Source of the DNA: Hydractinia symbiolongicarpus | Taxonomy: Eukaryota; Cnidaria; Hydrozoa; Anthoathecata; Hydractiniidae | DNA: 64,000 nt | Direction: 5' to 3' | Assembly: GCF_029227915.1 (NCBI RefSeq) | Contig: NC_079887.1 | Coordinates: 8,308,001 to 8,372,000 of the forward strand | Shown here: piece after piece, positions 10,614 through 23,665 of the stretch | Position numbering within the stretch: the stretch's first letter is position 1 | Layout of the letters: each line of letters starts with the position of its first letter | Notes under the pieces: model-generated | Seen by the model: only the letters and a program-made list of their open reading frames with translations | The model's database searches: none | What the model was told of the DNA's origin: nothing | Translations under genes and position numbers: made by a program

Positions 10614-13600
10614 TTCCCTCTACATTACATAAATTTTCACGACTATGTAGAGTGATAACTGCAAAGACACAATAAAAGATGTTATGAACAATAAAAATGT
10701 GTTAAATCACTTCGGCAACGTCTAGAATTGAAACAACTACGCACATCGGAATTCTTTTTTTAAAGCTCTACTTAATAAAAAACTAAATAGAAAAAAAATT
10801 AAAACGAGGCGGGTCGACCCTAGACGGATATTTCCAACTTTCTAAGTTTGCCACACCCAGCCACACCCTTTTTCTTTTTGATAAGTTATTTATTGTGGAC
10901 GTCTCATTTTAGACTAGCTGTATCTGTATTTGATGGCTTATTTTATCATAAAGAAAAGTCTGTTAAAAATTTTATGAACTACTAAAAACATAGCCAGTAT
11001 TTCAAAAAGCAGGTTTTGAAATTAGCGAAGAAATAGTGAACAAAATTGGAAAATGCACAGGATTGAAGCATCACCTAATTTTTACTGTTGTAGATATTTA
11101 ACATCGTTTCCAGAACTATTTAGATTTTCTGACATCAGAATCAGTACCGATATAAAAAAACCTAAAAGGTCTAGGGACGAGGTTGGTAAATAGTAGTTAT
11201 TTTAGACTGGAGCTATTTTTAAAGAAGAAACACATGTTTCCCCTTTTGAGATCTGCCAACTCAGCCTTGCATAAAAAGTCTCGCTTAGAAAGTTTACCAG
11301 CCAAACCCGAGTTTTCTTTATTTGGAACACGCTAAAATAACTTCTTTTGGGATTTTCAACCTCGTACTCATGATCTATTGTTTGAAAATAAAAAACCCTT
11401 GATTTACTTAGGTTTTGGTTTGTTAAAAAATTTGAATTAAAATTTTTGACTTAACTCTGACTGAAAGTAGTATTAGTTAGTGTTTAAAAATATGCCATTG
11501 TAAGTGGTCATGTTTTCGTTTATTTTTGAGCATTAGCCTTTTGTGAAATAGACCTTTCCCGAATTTTCTAATTATGCCAAACTCAATTAAGGCGGTGTCT
11601 TAGCAAAAGGTAGAACAAATTACCTAATTTCGTAAATACATCTGTTCGTTAAGTGCATCAATTCCGAGCTGAAAGTTACGGTCAAACCCTTTATATAATA
11701 GAGCTTTCCAAGAATAACCTCGTTTTCAAAATCATTATTTTATTTAAATCTTTCTTTTCAAGGGCCATATAAATATATTTATTCATTAAAAAATAATTAC
11801 AATTTAATAAAATATGAATAAACTAAGGTTAAATAAAATGAAAAACAGTAAAGAAAGGACAGGATAGAGTACAACAAGTTTTTAGTACAAATAAAAGTTT
11901 TTTAAAATCTAAATAAAATCCAACCATAATATTTTATTGCTCTAAAAACTTATGAAATTCGAGAAAGTTATATTAGAGTATTATTTATCCAATTCAGACA
12001 TTACTTGGAGTGGCAACATTAAATGGTAATGTTACCCTCTTGTTCTTAAGCGTAATTTACTTTGCGTTTATTTGCCTCTAATAAGTTCAAACAGAGATCA
12101 TTTGAAGTTTTTTAAAGACCTTTGAGCGCTTAAAATGGTTAAAATGAATTTGGGTTTTCATTCGCAAAGCAAAGAATATATATGAGTACAACCTCGTCTT
12201 CAGGGATTCATTCTTTTTTGACATCTCGAACGCCAAGAAGATAGAGAAATAATAGAAAAAATAGAAAAAGTTCTTCCCGTCCGAGATTATCGAAAAATAG
12301 ACATTAGTTTTAAAGTAAGAATCTTATCTTGTATAAATTGTATTGCCATGGTTACTTTAAAATGGTAACATGGTAATGGAGGGTGAAAGATAACACCCTG
12401 GGTAGAAACAAAGGAATAGGCGATTCTTATAGTATTTTCTTTAATTTAACGACTACTTCAAAAGTCTAATTAAGGAACAGATTTCATTGCACCAGCCGAA
12501 TTTGTCAAAGTCTGGCAAAAAAAATTACAAAAAATTATTATTGAATTTTTTTCTTTCTCAGGCAGCTTTCACATGAGATTTCATTACGAGGGCGAAGTCA
12601 AAATTTTATTAAAAATGAAGCTCACTTCGGTATTGATTTCATCTCGGCCTCGTGCACATAACCATGTAAATACCATTTGTCCGAAACGCAACTATTGTGT
12701 ATTTGTACAAAGCTATTTCGCATGAACAATCATTGTGCCTGTTAAAAAGTTATGGCACATGTGCAATTTTATACAACCCCGATATAAAAAAAAATCCGTA
12801 TAAACAACGATATTTCATTGCGTTTTAAAATCATATTGCGGGTAAATTTTATTGCAGGTCCTAATTAGCGGGAAATGCAACTTTTTTTTCATTTTTTTAT
12901 GGGGTAAACAAATCACCGAGTATCCCAATTCTCAATTATTATTGTAACTAACCTGCAATGTTAAAATACAATCTCATAAATAAATAAAAAATAAAACTTT
13001 TACATAGCTATATGAAGTATTCTTAAATAACAGTTATACTATAACTGGATATTTTTAAAACTGATGAGGAAATTCTGGAAATTTCCGAATACAAATCTTG
13101 TTATGTATAAACTTCACGATTCGAATATAATAACTGACAAACGAATGAGCTCCATTTAAATGAAGGAAGTAGTTCATTGTTAATTAATTCAGCAATAAAT
13201 ACATATTAGCATTTAAATATTTCAGTATTTAGGCCTTCAAAATTTACTCTCTTGTTGTAAATTTGTTTAAATGTTGATGGTGCATGGTTTGATAACAGCT
13301 GATCTGAAAAAGAAAGTACGTTTTAAAAATGAGAATACAATTTTGCCATAAACTGAAATTTCATTAGGTTGTTTAATTATTGTCTCTTTAACTTCTCTTT
13401 GCCTCTTTGATTTGAAAAGGGAATTTATTAAAAAGATACAAATCAATGCCATATGACAAGGTATATTGTATATATAAATATATGTATATAAATTTAATAA
13501 AGCTGGTTTTTGATATTTTTGTTAAACAAGTAACATATTAAGCAGGCAATCCATGATTATGAAACCTGTAGACAAAACAGGATTTATTTTGTCCAAATCG

Positions 13601-15399
13601 ATTTATTGAACTCAAAAAAATTAATTGTTTGTTATCCTTTTTTGATTCGAATTCTCAAATTTGAATTTCTTATCGCAGAGTCTGATTAGTTGCATTTTTA
13701 TGGAGCTAAATGAATATTTAGCTCATGTTAATTGTGGTGACTTCAGTATACCTTCTAGCTGTCCTGTATAATGATAGATACCACTCTGGCTCTGGCCTAG
13801 TACTGTACCTCAAAAAAGGTTACGAATAAGGCACTTCTGATTCTGTTAATAGGTAGCCATGTTGGATTATATCTGCTTAGAGCATTGTCTCAGTTGCCCC
13901 AGGTCAACATGCATTTGTTTTGCCTCGCTTAATAATACAAGTCAATAAATACATGACACATGGGTCAGTCCAATTTTAGCCATAAAGAACTGAGGTTGTT
14001 GGAGATTAAAGCTCCTCAGATTTGAAGCTCCCACCCACCCTCCCATTATTATTTGTGGCAACGTCTCCAATTTTACTTGAACTAACTATGTTTATTTTCT
14101 TTTATGTGATGCCAAACCGGATTACACTTGCCGAATATGATTGCCTCCGACCACTGGCGCTTCTTTGCAAGCACTGCAAGCATACGATCGAGCTTTTGGA
14201 TTGACTCACATCACCCAGTTGTCGATGGTTCGTCATGCGATTACTGATCACTGTGGCTGTACTGTTGCTCTAGCCGCACGGTTTCCTTATACAACTATTT
14301 GGCTACGAAAGTTGTGAAGGTTTTTGTCCAACGGTTCATCCAATTTCCACTTGTGCTTTTACTGTTGGGAATGTCGACTTCCTACGTCAGCCATATAACA
14401 TTTGGACAGATGCGTGTGTGAGGCTTGTGTATCTTATTAATACTTGATATTATTATCACTTATTATCATCCTTTTATGAATCATGATATTATTATTATGT
14501 ATTAACACAAGCTGGGCCAATACTGGACCAGCTTGTGCATTCCACCTTTAGCTCATGATTATTGATAACACATGTTTATTGAGTGCAGAAGACACCATAT
14601 GCGATTATCGGTTTATAGTGAAGTGCAGTGTACCTTCATGATTGAAGTGGAAGAGAAACAATATCCTTTATGCATGAGAATAAATTATTAAATTAGTATA
14701 AAATTAACACTAAATAATTATTCATTAAATTACAAGTGATAGGTAAATGTATAATTAGTTGTGAAATGTACCTCGTGAATACAGGAAATGAGTATGTAAC
14801 TCATGCATGAAGAGATTTGAATCATGCCTTTGAAACCATTCACAATATATGATCCATGAGGACATAAACTTGTGAGGGGAAACCAAAACGTGCATACTCT
14901 AAGGTAATTACCCTCTTTGCCTTGGGCAAGCATTCTGGTGTGAATACCTTGTTTTGATTACTAGCAGCATGCGTTATATGTCATGCCTTACTAAATTATT
15001 TCTTACCCGGCAACCCGACCCATTCACCAAATTTACAAATTACTTTCCATGCGTATGATGTTGTATACTAAAAATGTGCCATAATACAATATTCTCGATT
15101 AATAAGTGTGTTTTTACTGAGTAACAAAGTCAATTAACTGAAAATACTTCTGAAATTTTAAATTCACGAATTGAATTCAACAAGTTGAAACAAAAAAGGG
15201 TTAAACACACAATAAACTTGCAGATTTGATAAATCGATGGTCCTTTTTGTGAGATTTTTAAAAATCAAGTCCTTTCTAAGAAATCTTAGAAGAATATTTT
15301 GTGATACTTTGGGTGAGTTCAAGAAAGATTTTCAAGAAAATTAGGCACTCAAGGAGAACTGATAATTAGCCAGTAACAGAATAGTTAGCCGTTTTCAAA
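10614..15399. other. Intergenic: no supported gene
   Basis: This is AT-rich sequence between the promoter of gene B and the 3' side of gene C. No ORF shows a recognisable domain or a consistent exon pattern. There is a GGGACGAGGTTGG motif at 11174-11186, one end of the window-wide foldback family, and dispersed palindromic pieces at about 14450-14570. Confidence 0.5.
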
Positions 15400-15640
15400 G
15401 GCACCGTAGCTTAGTGATTAAAACTCTAGCACTTTGTGCGAGAGAATGGGGTTCGATTACCCTTGGCAGCAATTCAATATGGGCGAGTGAATGCTACGAT
15501 AGCCCTAGGTTAACCCACCATGTGAGGAAAATAGGGGAGATGGCTCACTGTGTGGGCTGTTGAATGCTGCAGGGAGTTGTCTGGTAGAGCGCAGACCCTA
15601 ATTGAGTCTGCGTATCTCAAACTGAGCATTAAATACTCTA
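15400..15640 (+). mobile_element. tRNA-derived SINE
   Basis: The head is tRNA-like, with an A-box-like TAGCTTAGTGATT (15407-15419) and a B-box-like GGGTTCGATTAC near 15450. A body follows with ATGGGCGAGTGAATG and ends GAGCATTAAATACTCT. A second copy with the same head and body lies at 34357-34439 plus 35588-35750, where it is split by an insertion. The head does not end in a usable acceptor stem, so it is not a working tRNA gene. Confidence 0.8.
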
Positions 15641-16022
15641 GAACTCTTCAAACTAAATGCACACCGTATTAGTTAATATTCATTATATTTATTATTCTTC
15701 CTTTTACAAATATTTATTTTATAAACACCAGGAGAGTACTTCCTTGGTGAGCAGATTATAATCTAAAGTGTCGGTTAGACGATTCTTAAAAAATAACGAT
15801 TTTCAGCTTTGTGTGTTATGTGGCAATAGAAAGAGAAATCAGGAAAAAGAAAATCAAGAAATAGCATTTTTTTTTCCCCGTGGCCACTTTCCACAATGCA
15901 ATGAGAAATCTCGCGTTTGCATCAATTGGAAGAAGATGTCAGGCTATAGCAACATAATTATCATTCCAAATTGACAATCATTTAATCGAAGTACACCAAG
16001 GAAGCACTTGAAAAAAAAAGAA
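15641..16022. other. 3' flank of gene C: no gene seen
   Basis: A 68-codon + strand frame (15768-15974) with CVLCGN is present but has no partner exons or start context. Nothing else is visible. Confidence 0.4.
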
Positions 16023-19000
16023 TCATTCACACATTAAAGTAGCCAAGTTGTGGAGATGACGTTCAATAGCATCAGCTTTTCGAATCCTCAACGCATATTT
16101 AGGTTTCGTGGCAATTTCTTTCATTTCATCCATGTCAGCGCCTGGTCCTATTCCGACTGCTATTATGTGCACTCCCTTGTTCTAAAAAAAAATAAAAAAA
16201 AAATTAACAAAAAGAAAAAGGTTTTCTTGAAGTATGAAAATCACATATCAAGCAAAGAGAGAGAAGACATTAAGCTAGAAAACGAGATTTCGAAAAGTAC
16301 TAAACAGACATTTATCTCACCTTGAGAGAGGCAGTGACTTTTGCGAAAGACTTTCCTGCCAATGATCCTTGATCGTTAGATTTGCCATCAGAAATGACCA
16401 CTAAGACTTTTTGTATGTTTCTGGAACCACACGATGGACAGAAGAAGTCCTCATCAGCTTGTTGCAGCGCAGCTTTTGTGTAAGTCCTTCCTGAAATAAT
16501 TTCCAGTGAAACGCGTTAGGGTTTTCTCACGTAAAAAATCGCAACATAACAGACTTCGGGATTAAGTTGAACGTAAAGCGAATGGGTATTGCGAAGCAGC
16601 GAATTTTACTTGCACATAGCTTGGTTGCTTGAAAAAGATTTTTCAAACCTGAATGTAGAACTATAAATTATGCAAACGTTTAGGTCAAAACATAGTCTAG
16701 TAGTCAGGTCTACCTGTATTCCTTGGAATATTTTTGATTGCACGAAACAACTTATCGCGATTGTACATGTCAGTATCAGTAAATCTAAAGTCAGTCCAGA
16801 CATTTGATGAAAAATGCAGAGCAGCTACATGTGTCTTGTCTGCTCCAATCTAGTAAAAAAATTTAATGAAATTGAAGAATTCTTTTTTTGATAGATAACT
16901 ATGCCATATTGGGGAAAAGTTGGAATGTGTTGCTAGATTTTCAAACTTAAACAGGGGGCTGTTTCTATGGAGACGGGTTGGCTCCGCAAACAGGCTGGCT
17001 CACTTGACTGGCTTTTAACTTGTGTTTATATATAAAAAAACTACTTCGGTTAGGCGAGCTGGCCCTGAACAATGAAAACGTTAAATAATGTAGAACAAAA
17101 GAAATACTTTTCATAACAAAATATTTTAATTAGTTGAGCATCATAAACCATCTTGCATAGGCGGGTTAGCCCACTTTGTTATTGTTTATATGGCAAAATA
17201 TTCATCCTGCTACCGGGACCCCGCCACGAGATCTCGTCTACTGAGCCAGCCCGTTTGACCATATAAGCAGATGAGAAAAAATATGAGAAAAATGAGGAAC
17301 AAGTGAGATCTTGGTAAACGGGCCAGCCCACCAACCGGGCTCATACAACAAAGACAAAGAAGATTTGATAAACATATTGAAAGTGATAACGGCGAGGAAA
17401 ATGTGTAATTCTACATTGACAAAATTTTCCCAGACATATTATCCGAACAACTAGAGAAAGGAATACTACAAAGTCATCGTTCTGGTTGCTGAATTTAATA
17501 CAAGCGCCCAAAAATCAAGGGTACAATCTGGACACATAAAAATCTGGGCTGTTAAGGCGGTAATTGTGTTCAAGTTGAAACAATGAGAAAAATTAATTAT
17601 ACCTCAAATTCATCTATCAATTTGCGGATAAATCTTAAATTCTTTTTATGCTGGAATGCAGACACGCTACCAGAAGTGTCTAGAACGTACGCAAGGTCCA
17701 ACACTTTGTTGCAAGCTAAAGAAGTACAAAATATATATAGCTAACTCTCATTGCACTAAAACGTGTTGCATAAATATAGGGTACTGGACCACGACAAATA
17801 AATCACCCCCTAGCATCACTGACGCGCTGTCTCAATTTCTTTCTTTTTTATATAAGGTTTTACAATCACATCTCACCTCATCTAAAGCTTAAGCTGAGCA
17901 TGTGCCTTCATAGGTCAACAACAATGATATCGCTTCAATCGTTAGAAAGCGAATATTCACAAACAGTGAATTTTTAGGTTTCTCGAATTTTACCAGGATA
18001 ACGAGTGTGTAAGGACCAGTTACCTATCTCACAAACTACAGGGACGACTATAATTTCTTGCAAACACTGGCAATATAGGTACGGAAAAATTTTTAAAAGC
18101 ATTTGAAATAAAAGATTACATCATAATATTGGCATAAAAATTGCAAAAAAAGTTTAAGGGATCTGAGGGAGTGAATGTCTTTATTCTCACGATATTGTCT
18201 TTGTAGCAGCTGCAACAAATTAGTCAGTTTTTTAGCGGAAGCTTAAATATTCGTTTCAAGTGCATATTTCCTTTATGATGTATTTCGGTGCTTCGTAATA
18301 ACGGTTCAGGAGCCTAGAGAACCTGGGGAAGAGGATGCTAAAACAGACCGTTATCAAAAAATTCTTTGCATTGCAAAAGGAATACTTACATCTTTTAAGT
18401 CTGTATACAAAATTAGTTTCATTCCTTCCCACACAGTACTTCTTGTTGGCCATATTACACGTTGTTATAGATGAACCCGAACCAGCACAATTACTCATGG
18501 GCGAACTACCAAGTCTTTTATAACCGTCCTCATCGTGGCCAGCCCAGCATTCACCATAAAACTGCAGACCGAAGTGTTGATAACCACCCTCTCGCGCGCT
18601 TTTTGCGCATTTACACGCGAGTCTAAAAATTACGTAGAAACATCAACCAAGAAAAATTTTATTTGCTTTAAATAAGTTTTCTGTTCTAATATAAGATGGA
18701 AAATGATAGTGTACAATGCATTATATTTTTTAAAAAAGTTTCTTCAGTTATGAAAAATACAATTGACGTAAGGTGTATCAGTTAAAACTAAGTGTCAACA
18801 TCAGGAATACCCCATTTGATTTTGTATTTATGTTTTAGTAGAAAACAGTTCTTGAAAAAGTTGCTTTTACAAATTGTATTTTAACATTGCTATGCGTACT
18901 AAAAACAATCTTAGCCTTCCTTACATTTTCATTGACTTTCGCCAGTTGTTCCAATCCAGCATAGGTGGTTCATACGCAGGATTGCTAGGATCTCTTGTGT

Positions 19001-20481
19001 TTGCTATAAGCTGATCTGGTAGAGTTCTATCATAATAATTGTCTCGAAAGCAGCCCACCTTTTCAAATTCTTCGCAATCTTGTTTCTGAAGACTGGATTG
19101 GCTAGATACCAAACTGAGATAGAGGACAATCAAACTTACCAAAAAAGCAATTCTCTAAAGAATAAGAATTATAGTTTTTATAACTAAGCGGACGTATCTA
19201 AGTAACTCACGGAAAGTTTCCACGTCCTTGTAATGTTACCGCCAGAGACATTGCTCTAATTTGCTCGCCTGCCACATAAGCTAGTTAGCGGTTAGTAGAT
19301 GGCACTAAATAGGCTGGCAACTCTTTAAAGTGCACCGGAGTGGGGACTCGCACTCAAAACCTTTTGATTACAAACCGAATGCGCGATCTTTGATCTCTAT
19401 AAATCAGTCATTTACACAGTTTTAATTATGAGATTAAAAACTTTTTTTTGAAAAAATGTTTCGCGCATAAGTTAACTTTGGCAAAACCGCGATTTTTAGC
19501 ACACTGTTTTGTGAACCATAATATACCTGGGTTTTTGTGACCCTTGTTACCCCAGCAGAAGTAAGGGCAAAGTAACTCAGGCCATATATGTCCTGGGGTA
19601 ATTATTTTGAAGTGAAACTATTGTAATATAAAGCCAAAATATGACACTTTTTAAATTTCGTATTAATTCCTCCAATTTTGTGATAAGTTCTGATTTTAGA
19701 GCTACTCATTGATTCTTTGTAGACTTGACAGCTTAAAACCAAACACTTTTCACATAAAAAATAATTTTAATGACGTTATTGAATTTAAAATGGTGTAATA
19801 TTTGCACAAAAGTGTCTTTTTTACGATAACCGTTTTTCCTGAAATATTGATGCTTATGTCTTTAAACTTGTGACATTATATGTAAAACTAGTCGTTAGCC
19901 CGTGCGTGACAGACAGACAGACAGACGGACAGACGTACACGGGTATGATAATATAGACTGGTCGTTGCCCTTGGAAAAATCCACGGGTTCGCCCGTCCTT
20001 TATATTTACCTGTCGCAACAAAGTGGATGAAAATATATCGCATTTGATATTCGTGTTACCGTAACATCATTTTCTGACTCAGCGGGGGGTCTGCGCAGAG
20101 ACAGACAGACGGAATACGGCTAAAGAGATATTCGTTGAAGAAGATGTATAATAATTACGTCATTGAGACCAGGAATGACGTCATCTAACTGAATCGATGA
20201 TTCCCTTAAATCTAATGTCTGCCCTAATGCTTATGTAACCGACCCGATATGTTACAACACTCTTACATCAACGTCAGAAGTTTTCAAAATTCAAAAAAAT
20301 ACCACGTCGTAAAAATGCATGCGTAGTGAGGGAAACCATCGACTCTTAACCCCCCCCCCCCTCACTCGTTCACAGGTAAAATAGGTTTAAGAACATTTTC
20401 AAAGGTTTGTTAAACCTAGCAAAATGTTTCTTATTTCATGCAGCAAAGATGTGAACGATAAAAACAACTTACAGTGTCCAT
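16023..20481 (-). CDS. Gene C: secreted GCFRD/WSC-like + vWA domain protein, complete
   Basis: Seven coding exons: 20473-20481, 18925-19154, 18390-18622, 17603-17715, 16714-16849, 16321-16490 and 16023-16181. They total 1050 nt (349 residues and TGA), with all intron phases matching and GT-AG borders. Residues 1-25 form a signal peptide split by an intron after MDT (RIAFLVSLIVLYLSLVSS). Residues 37-157 are a Cys-rich module starting GCFRD and containing HFGLQFYGECWAG; I liken it to WSC and related cnidarian extracellular domains. Residues 163-345 are a vWA domain with an intact MIDAS: DTSGS at 170-174, GRTYT near 243 and SDG at 274-276. The protein ends LATLMCE. It is secreted and probably binds a partner through divalent metal. 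It is the only intact copy among three tandem paralogues. The ligand is unknown, and a matrix or immune role is only a guess. Confidence 0.88.
16945..17345. repeat. Possible degenerate inverted-repeat element in gene C intron
   Basis: This is a GC-rich island inside the intron 16850-17602. It has GGTTGGCTC / GGCTGGCTCAC motifs at its left and GGGCCAGCCCACCAACCGGGCTC at its right, the latter as the inverse complement theme. Genes A and B lack it. The ends are not clean, so the element class is uncertain. Confidence 0.35.
19906..19935. repeat. (ACAG)n microsatellite in gene C intron 1
   Basis: A run of ACAGACAG units continues degenerately; a second short run lies at about 20100-20112. It sits in the long first intron of gene C. 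Confidence 0.7.
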
Positions 20482-20549
20482 GACTGATACGATAGCTGCT
20501 AAGACGGATTCACAATAAAAAAATATTTAAAAGCACGTTATTTATACTC
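20482..20549 (-). promoter_or_regulatory. Core promoter and 5' UTR of gene C
   Basis: Read on the minus strand, GAGTATAAATAAC (20537-20549) stands about 60 bp before the ATG at 20481. The intervening leader (TTATTGTGAATCCGTCTTAG and onward) is nearly identical to the one at gene B. Confidence 0.75.
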
Positions 20550-23500
20550 TTCCCTGCACATCACAAGTTATTATAAATTTTGACGATTATGTAAAGTGTT
20601 AATTGCAAATGTTATAACATATAATATTTAATATTTGCGAAAAAAAAATGTGTCATATCACTGCAGCAACGCGCAAACTTGGCAAATACCCACCACCAAC
20701 CTCGTACCAAGGACTCTTTCGATTTATATATTAAAACAGAATTTAAACAAAACCTTTTCTCAGACTCCGTCGCAATTCAAAAAAGACAAAAAAGCCCTGG
20801 AGGTATGTTGGTTAATCACACCCAGCGTTGGTTAATCACACCCAGGGGATACTCCTTTAACCAGGGGGACTTCTGGTTAAAGGTATATCCCCCTGATTAA
20901 GGTGTATATCCCTAGTTTAAGGTGTAATCATACGACATTAATACAATAACCTACACAGGTTCAGGGATTACTTAAAAAGCACAGGGCAATGTGTTTCACT
21001 TGGAAATTAGGTTACTGATTTAAAACTTGTAAAGTGTGGTGTGCAACCTGCAACCTGTCAGTGACATAAAAATTCCCTTTAACATTTTTAAGCATGAACT
21101 AGAAAAGATATAAAAATGGATTAAAGCTAACAAACTTTAAATTTAAAAAAAACAAAATACACTATTTTTTTACACCGTAAAAAAATTGACAAACTACCTC
21201 TTAAACTCCCAGATTTAAAAATAAATGGCATTAACACATTACGTGAGCAAATGTACAATAAAAATTTTGGGAGTACTCCGAGACGAAACGTTGTCCTAGA
21301 AGTTTCATATTCACGTAAAGGGGATTTTCACGAAGCGAATTGAACGGCGAATTCGTCGGCGAATTGTATCTGAGCATGCGCAGTTTTGTTTATTATGATT
21401 TTGCATCGAAATATTCGCTTCGCTGAAAAGCAGAAACAGTTTCTACTTTTTTCGCGGCTAAAGGTTTCGCTGCTAGTTTTAGACTACACAGAATGCGGTT
21501 AACTAATGTAAACAATGAATTTGACGTCTAATTTATTTTGTCGTGAAAATTACTTTATCAAGTTTAACTATGTCTAAACAACCATTTTTTACGCAATTTG
21601 TGTAAACTATCACACAAATTCTTACGCAATTTTAACCTATCTAACGTATTGTAATATCGCTTGGGCAAGTACTAATATCAATAAATTGCAAAAAAAATAA
21701 ATAGTACACAAAAACATGCATGTTAAATAATTTTTCATGTCGATTTTGATGTGGACAGATATACCTCTGCCGAATCACTGCTTCGCAATAGTGATGTACT
21801 GAATATACTTGATTTAAACATCCATCAAATGTTGTTATGCTCAATAAGAAATATAGGACTACTCTGCTAAATATCTTTTCTAAGCATTTTTCATCTATTC
21901 AATATAGATGATACCAGGTACCCTAGAAGTAATTTTTACTATTCTAAAAACTGTTTTAAAGTCTAGTTCTTTTCAATTTGACACAGAGGACCCTAGCTGT
22001 GGAATTTATTTTTGACCGAGGATATGAAAATGTTAGGAATATATAATACGTTTAAACATGTAACTAAGTCAGCAATTTGTAACAGTAATATTAATATAAG
22101 CAAATATTTTTGAGTAGAAAACAAAGGATTGCTGTTTGTATGGGTGCGTGTGTAGGAAATAGTGACAAAAAAGGACGACTTATTTATGTGAATGTATATT
22201 TTATATGGCATTGTAAATAGTAATATAAATATAGAACAATATTTATTTGCATAATACTCAAGAACTAAGGGCTTGATGATAAGACCCAATACCTTCTACT
22301 TTCTCCTGGCATTTTATTGTGAGCAACTAGCGCATACTTTCTATTATAGGCGAATTATTTATTTCCCCTAATAATGAGAGTATTTCCCCTAGTGAAGGGT
22401 GTGTCCTCCTTAGTGTAAGTGTTTCCACGTTGTCACTGGTGTGTTACCAGCGTGAAAAACATGTTCTGTGGATTCTGCCAACACTGCCAAAATACGCACG
22501 CTAAATTTCACTTATTTGAGATTTAACTTGAAAGAACGTAACACTAATATTTCCTTTGCTTTTTTTTTTTCCTCACTTTGCAAATTTCAGTCACATAACC
22601 ATGGCCTGTCCATCTGTACCGCCCAGTTTTTGAGCACCAATTACCTTTACACAGCGTTATGTAGTGTGTACATTTGTGGAAGCATATGTGATTTATAATT
22701 TACGTTTGTAGCATTCAGTAGAGTGCTCTCATTTAGTACTCATTTTTATCGAAAAAGAGGTCATTTTAATAAATAATAAACGAACAAAACAGAACGAGCG
22801 AACAAAAATTAACAATAAATATATCTTCTTAAATTTAAGAAATACAAATTTATTTTTACAAAATAATCTCCCAATATTTAAGATAAAAAAGATATATATA
22901 AAAAAAAACATTTGTTTCAAAGATGGTTTAAATTACTTTTTTCCAAGTCACCAATAATCTACACATTCATTTTTTCACAAAAACACCTTCCATCAATCTG
23001 TTCTGCATTGTCATAGCAACAATGCTTTGTTTAAGTAGGCTCGTTTTTTCGCGTAACCCGCCTGTTTTACGTATCGTGGAGGGATGTGTCGAAAATTTTA
23101 AGCCTCCTATATGTCGTAAAAAATGGATTTTTTTATGACCTGATTAGTAAAAAAAATTTATAAGACTCTATCAACTATGCCGAATTTTTTTAAAAAGATA
23201 AGGCCTATAAGTATTACAGTATCCTTAAAAATAAAAATATACAAATATAGTCGAGTAGAAAAAAAATATTTTCACTTTTCGACTTGCTAACGATGTTATA
23301 AAGAGAAAAATCATCTAAATGCTAACATATTATTATCTAATACCCGAGGCTTGACATTATGTTTTCATATCAAAATCCAATTCTAAATAAGTTTGGCCCT
23401 AATAAAAGTTAACTTATAAAAAGCCTTCGATTGTGTGTCTTTATTTCCCCAAAATAACAATACTACTGCAAGAAAGAAAAAAATAAAAAACATTACGAAC

Positions 23501-23665
23501 AGAAAGGAGAAAAAGAAAAAAACATAATAACGCAAATTACTTTTGGAGGGGTCCAAAAAAATTATAAAATTTATAAATACTTTTCTAATTATTTCCATTT
23601 CTTTATCATTATTTTGCGTTTTTAATTCGCACTTTACAATACATGCGCTAAGCTGGCACCGCCTT
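20550..23665. other. Intergenic: no gene seen; short direct repeat
   Basis: A direct repeat of GTTGGTTAATCACACCCAG occurs at 20807-20825 and 20827-20845, inside a patch rich in GGTTAA / CCCCTGG motifs. A CAACCTCGTACCAAGG foldback-like end lies near 20698, and a GAATTCG-rich patch at about 21330-21370. No coding exon is apparent. Confidence 0.5.

Noticed and set aside
15400-15475. tRNA gene
   Set aside because: A and B boxes are present but the stems do not pair. It is followed by a SINE body and repeated elsewhere with the same body.
15768-15974. Cys-containing + strand frame (CVLCGN) that faintly resembles a THAP or zinc-finger start
   Set aside because: No His/Cys spacing that fits, no partner exon and no start context.
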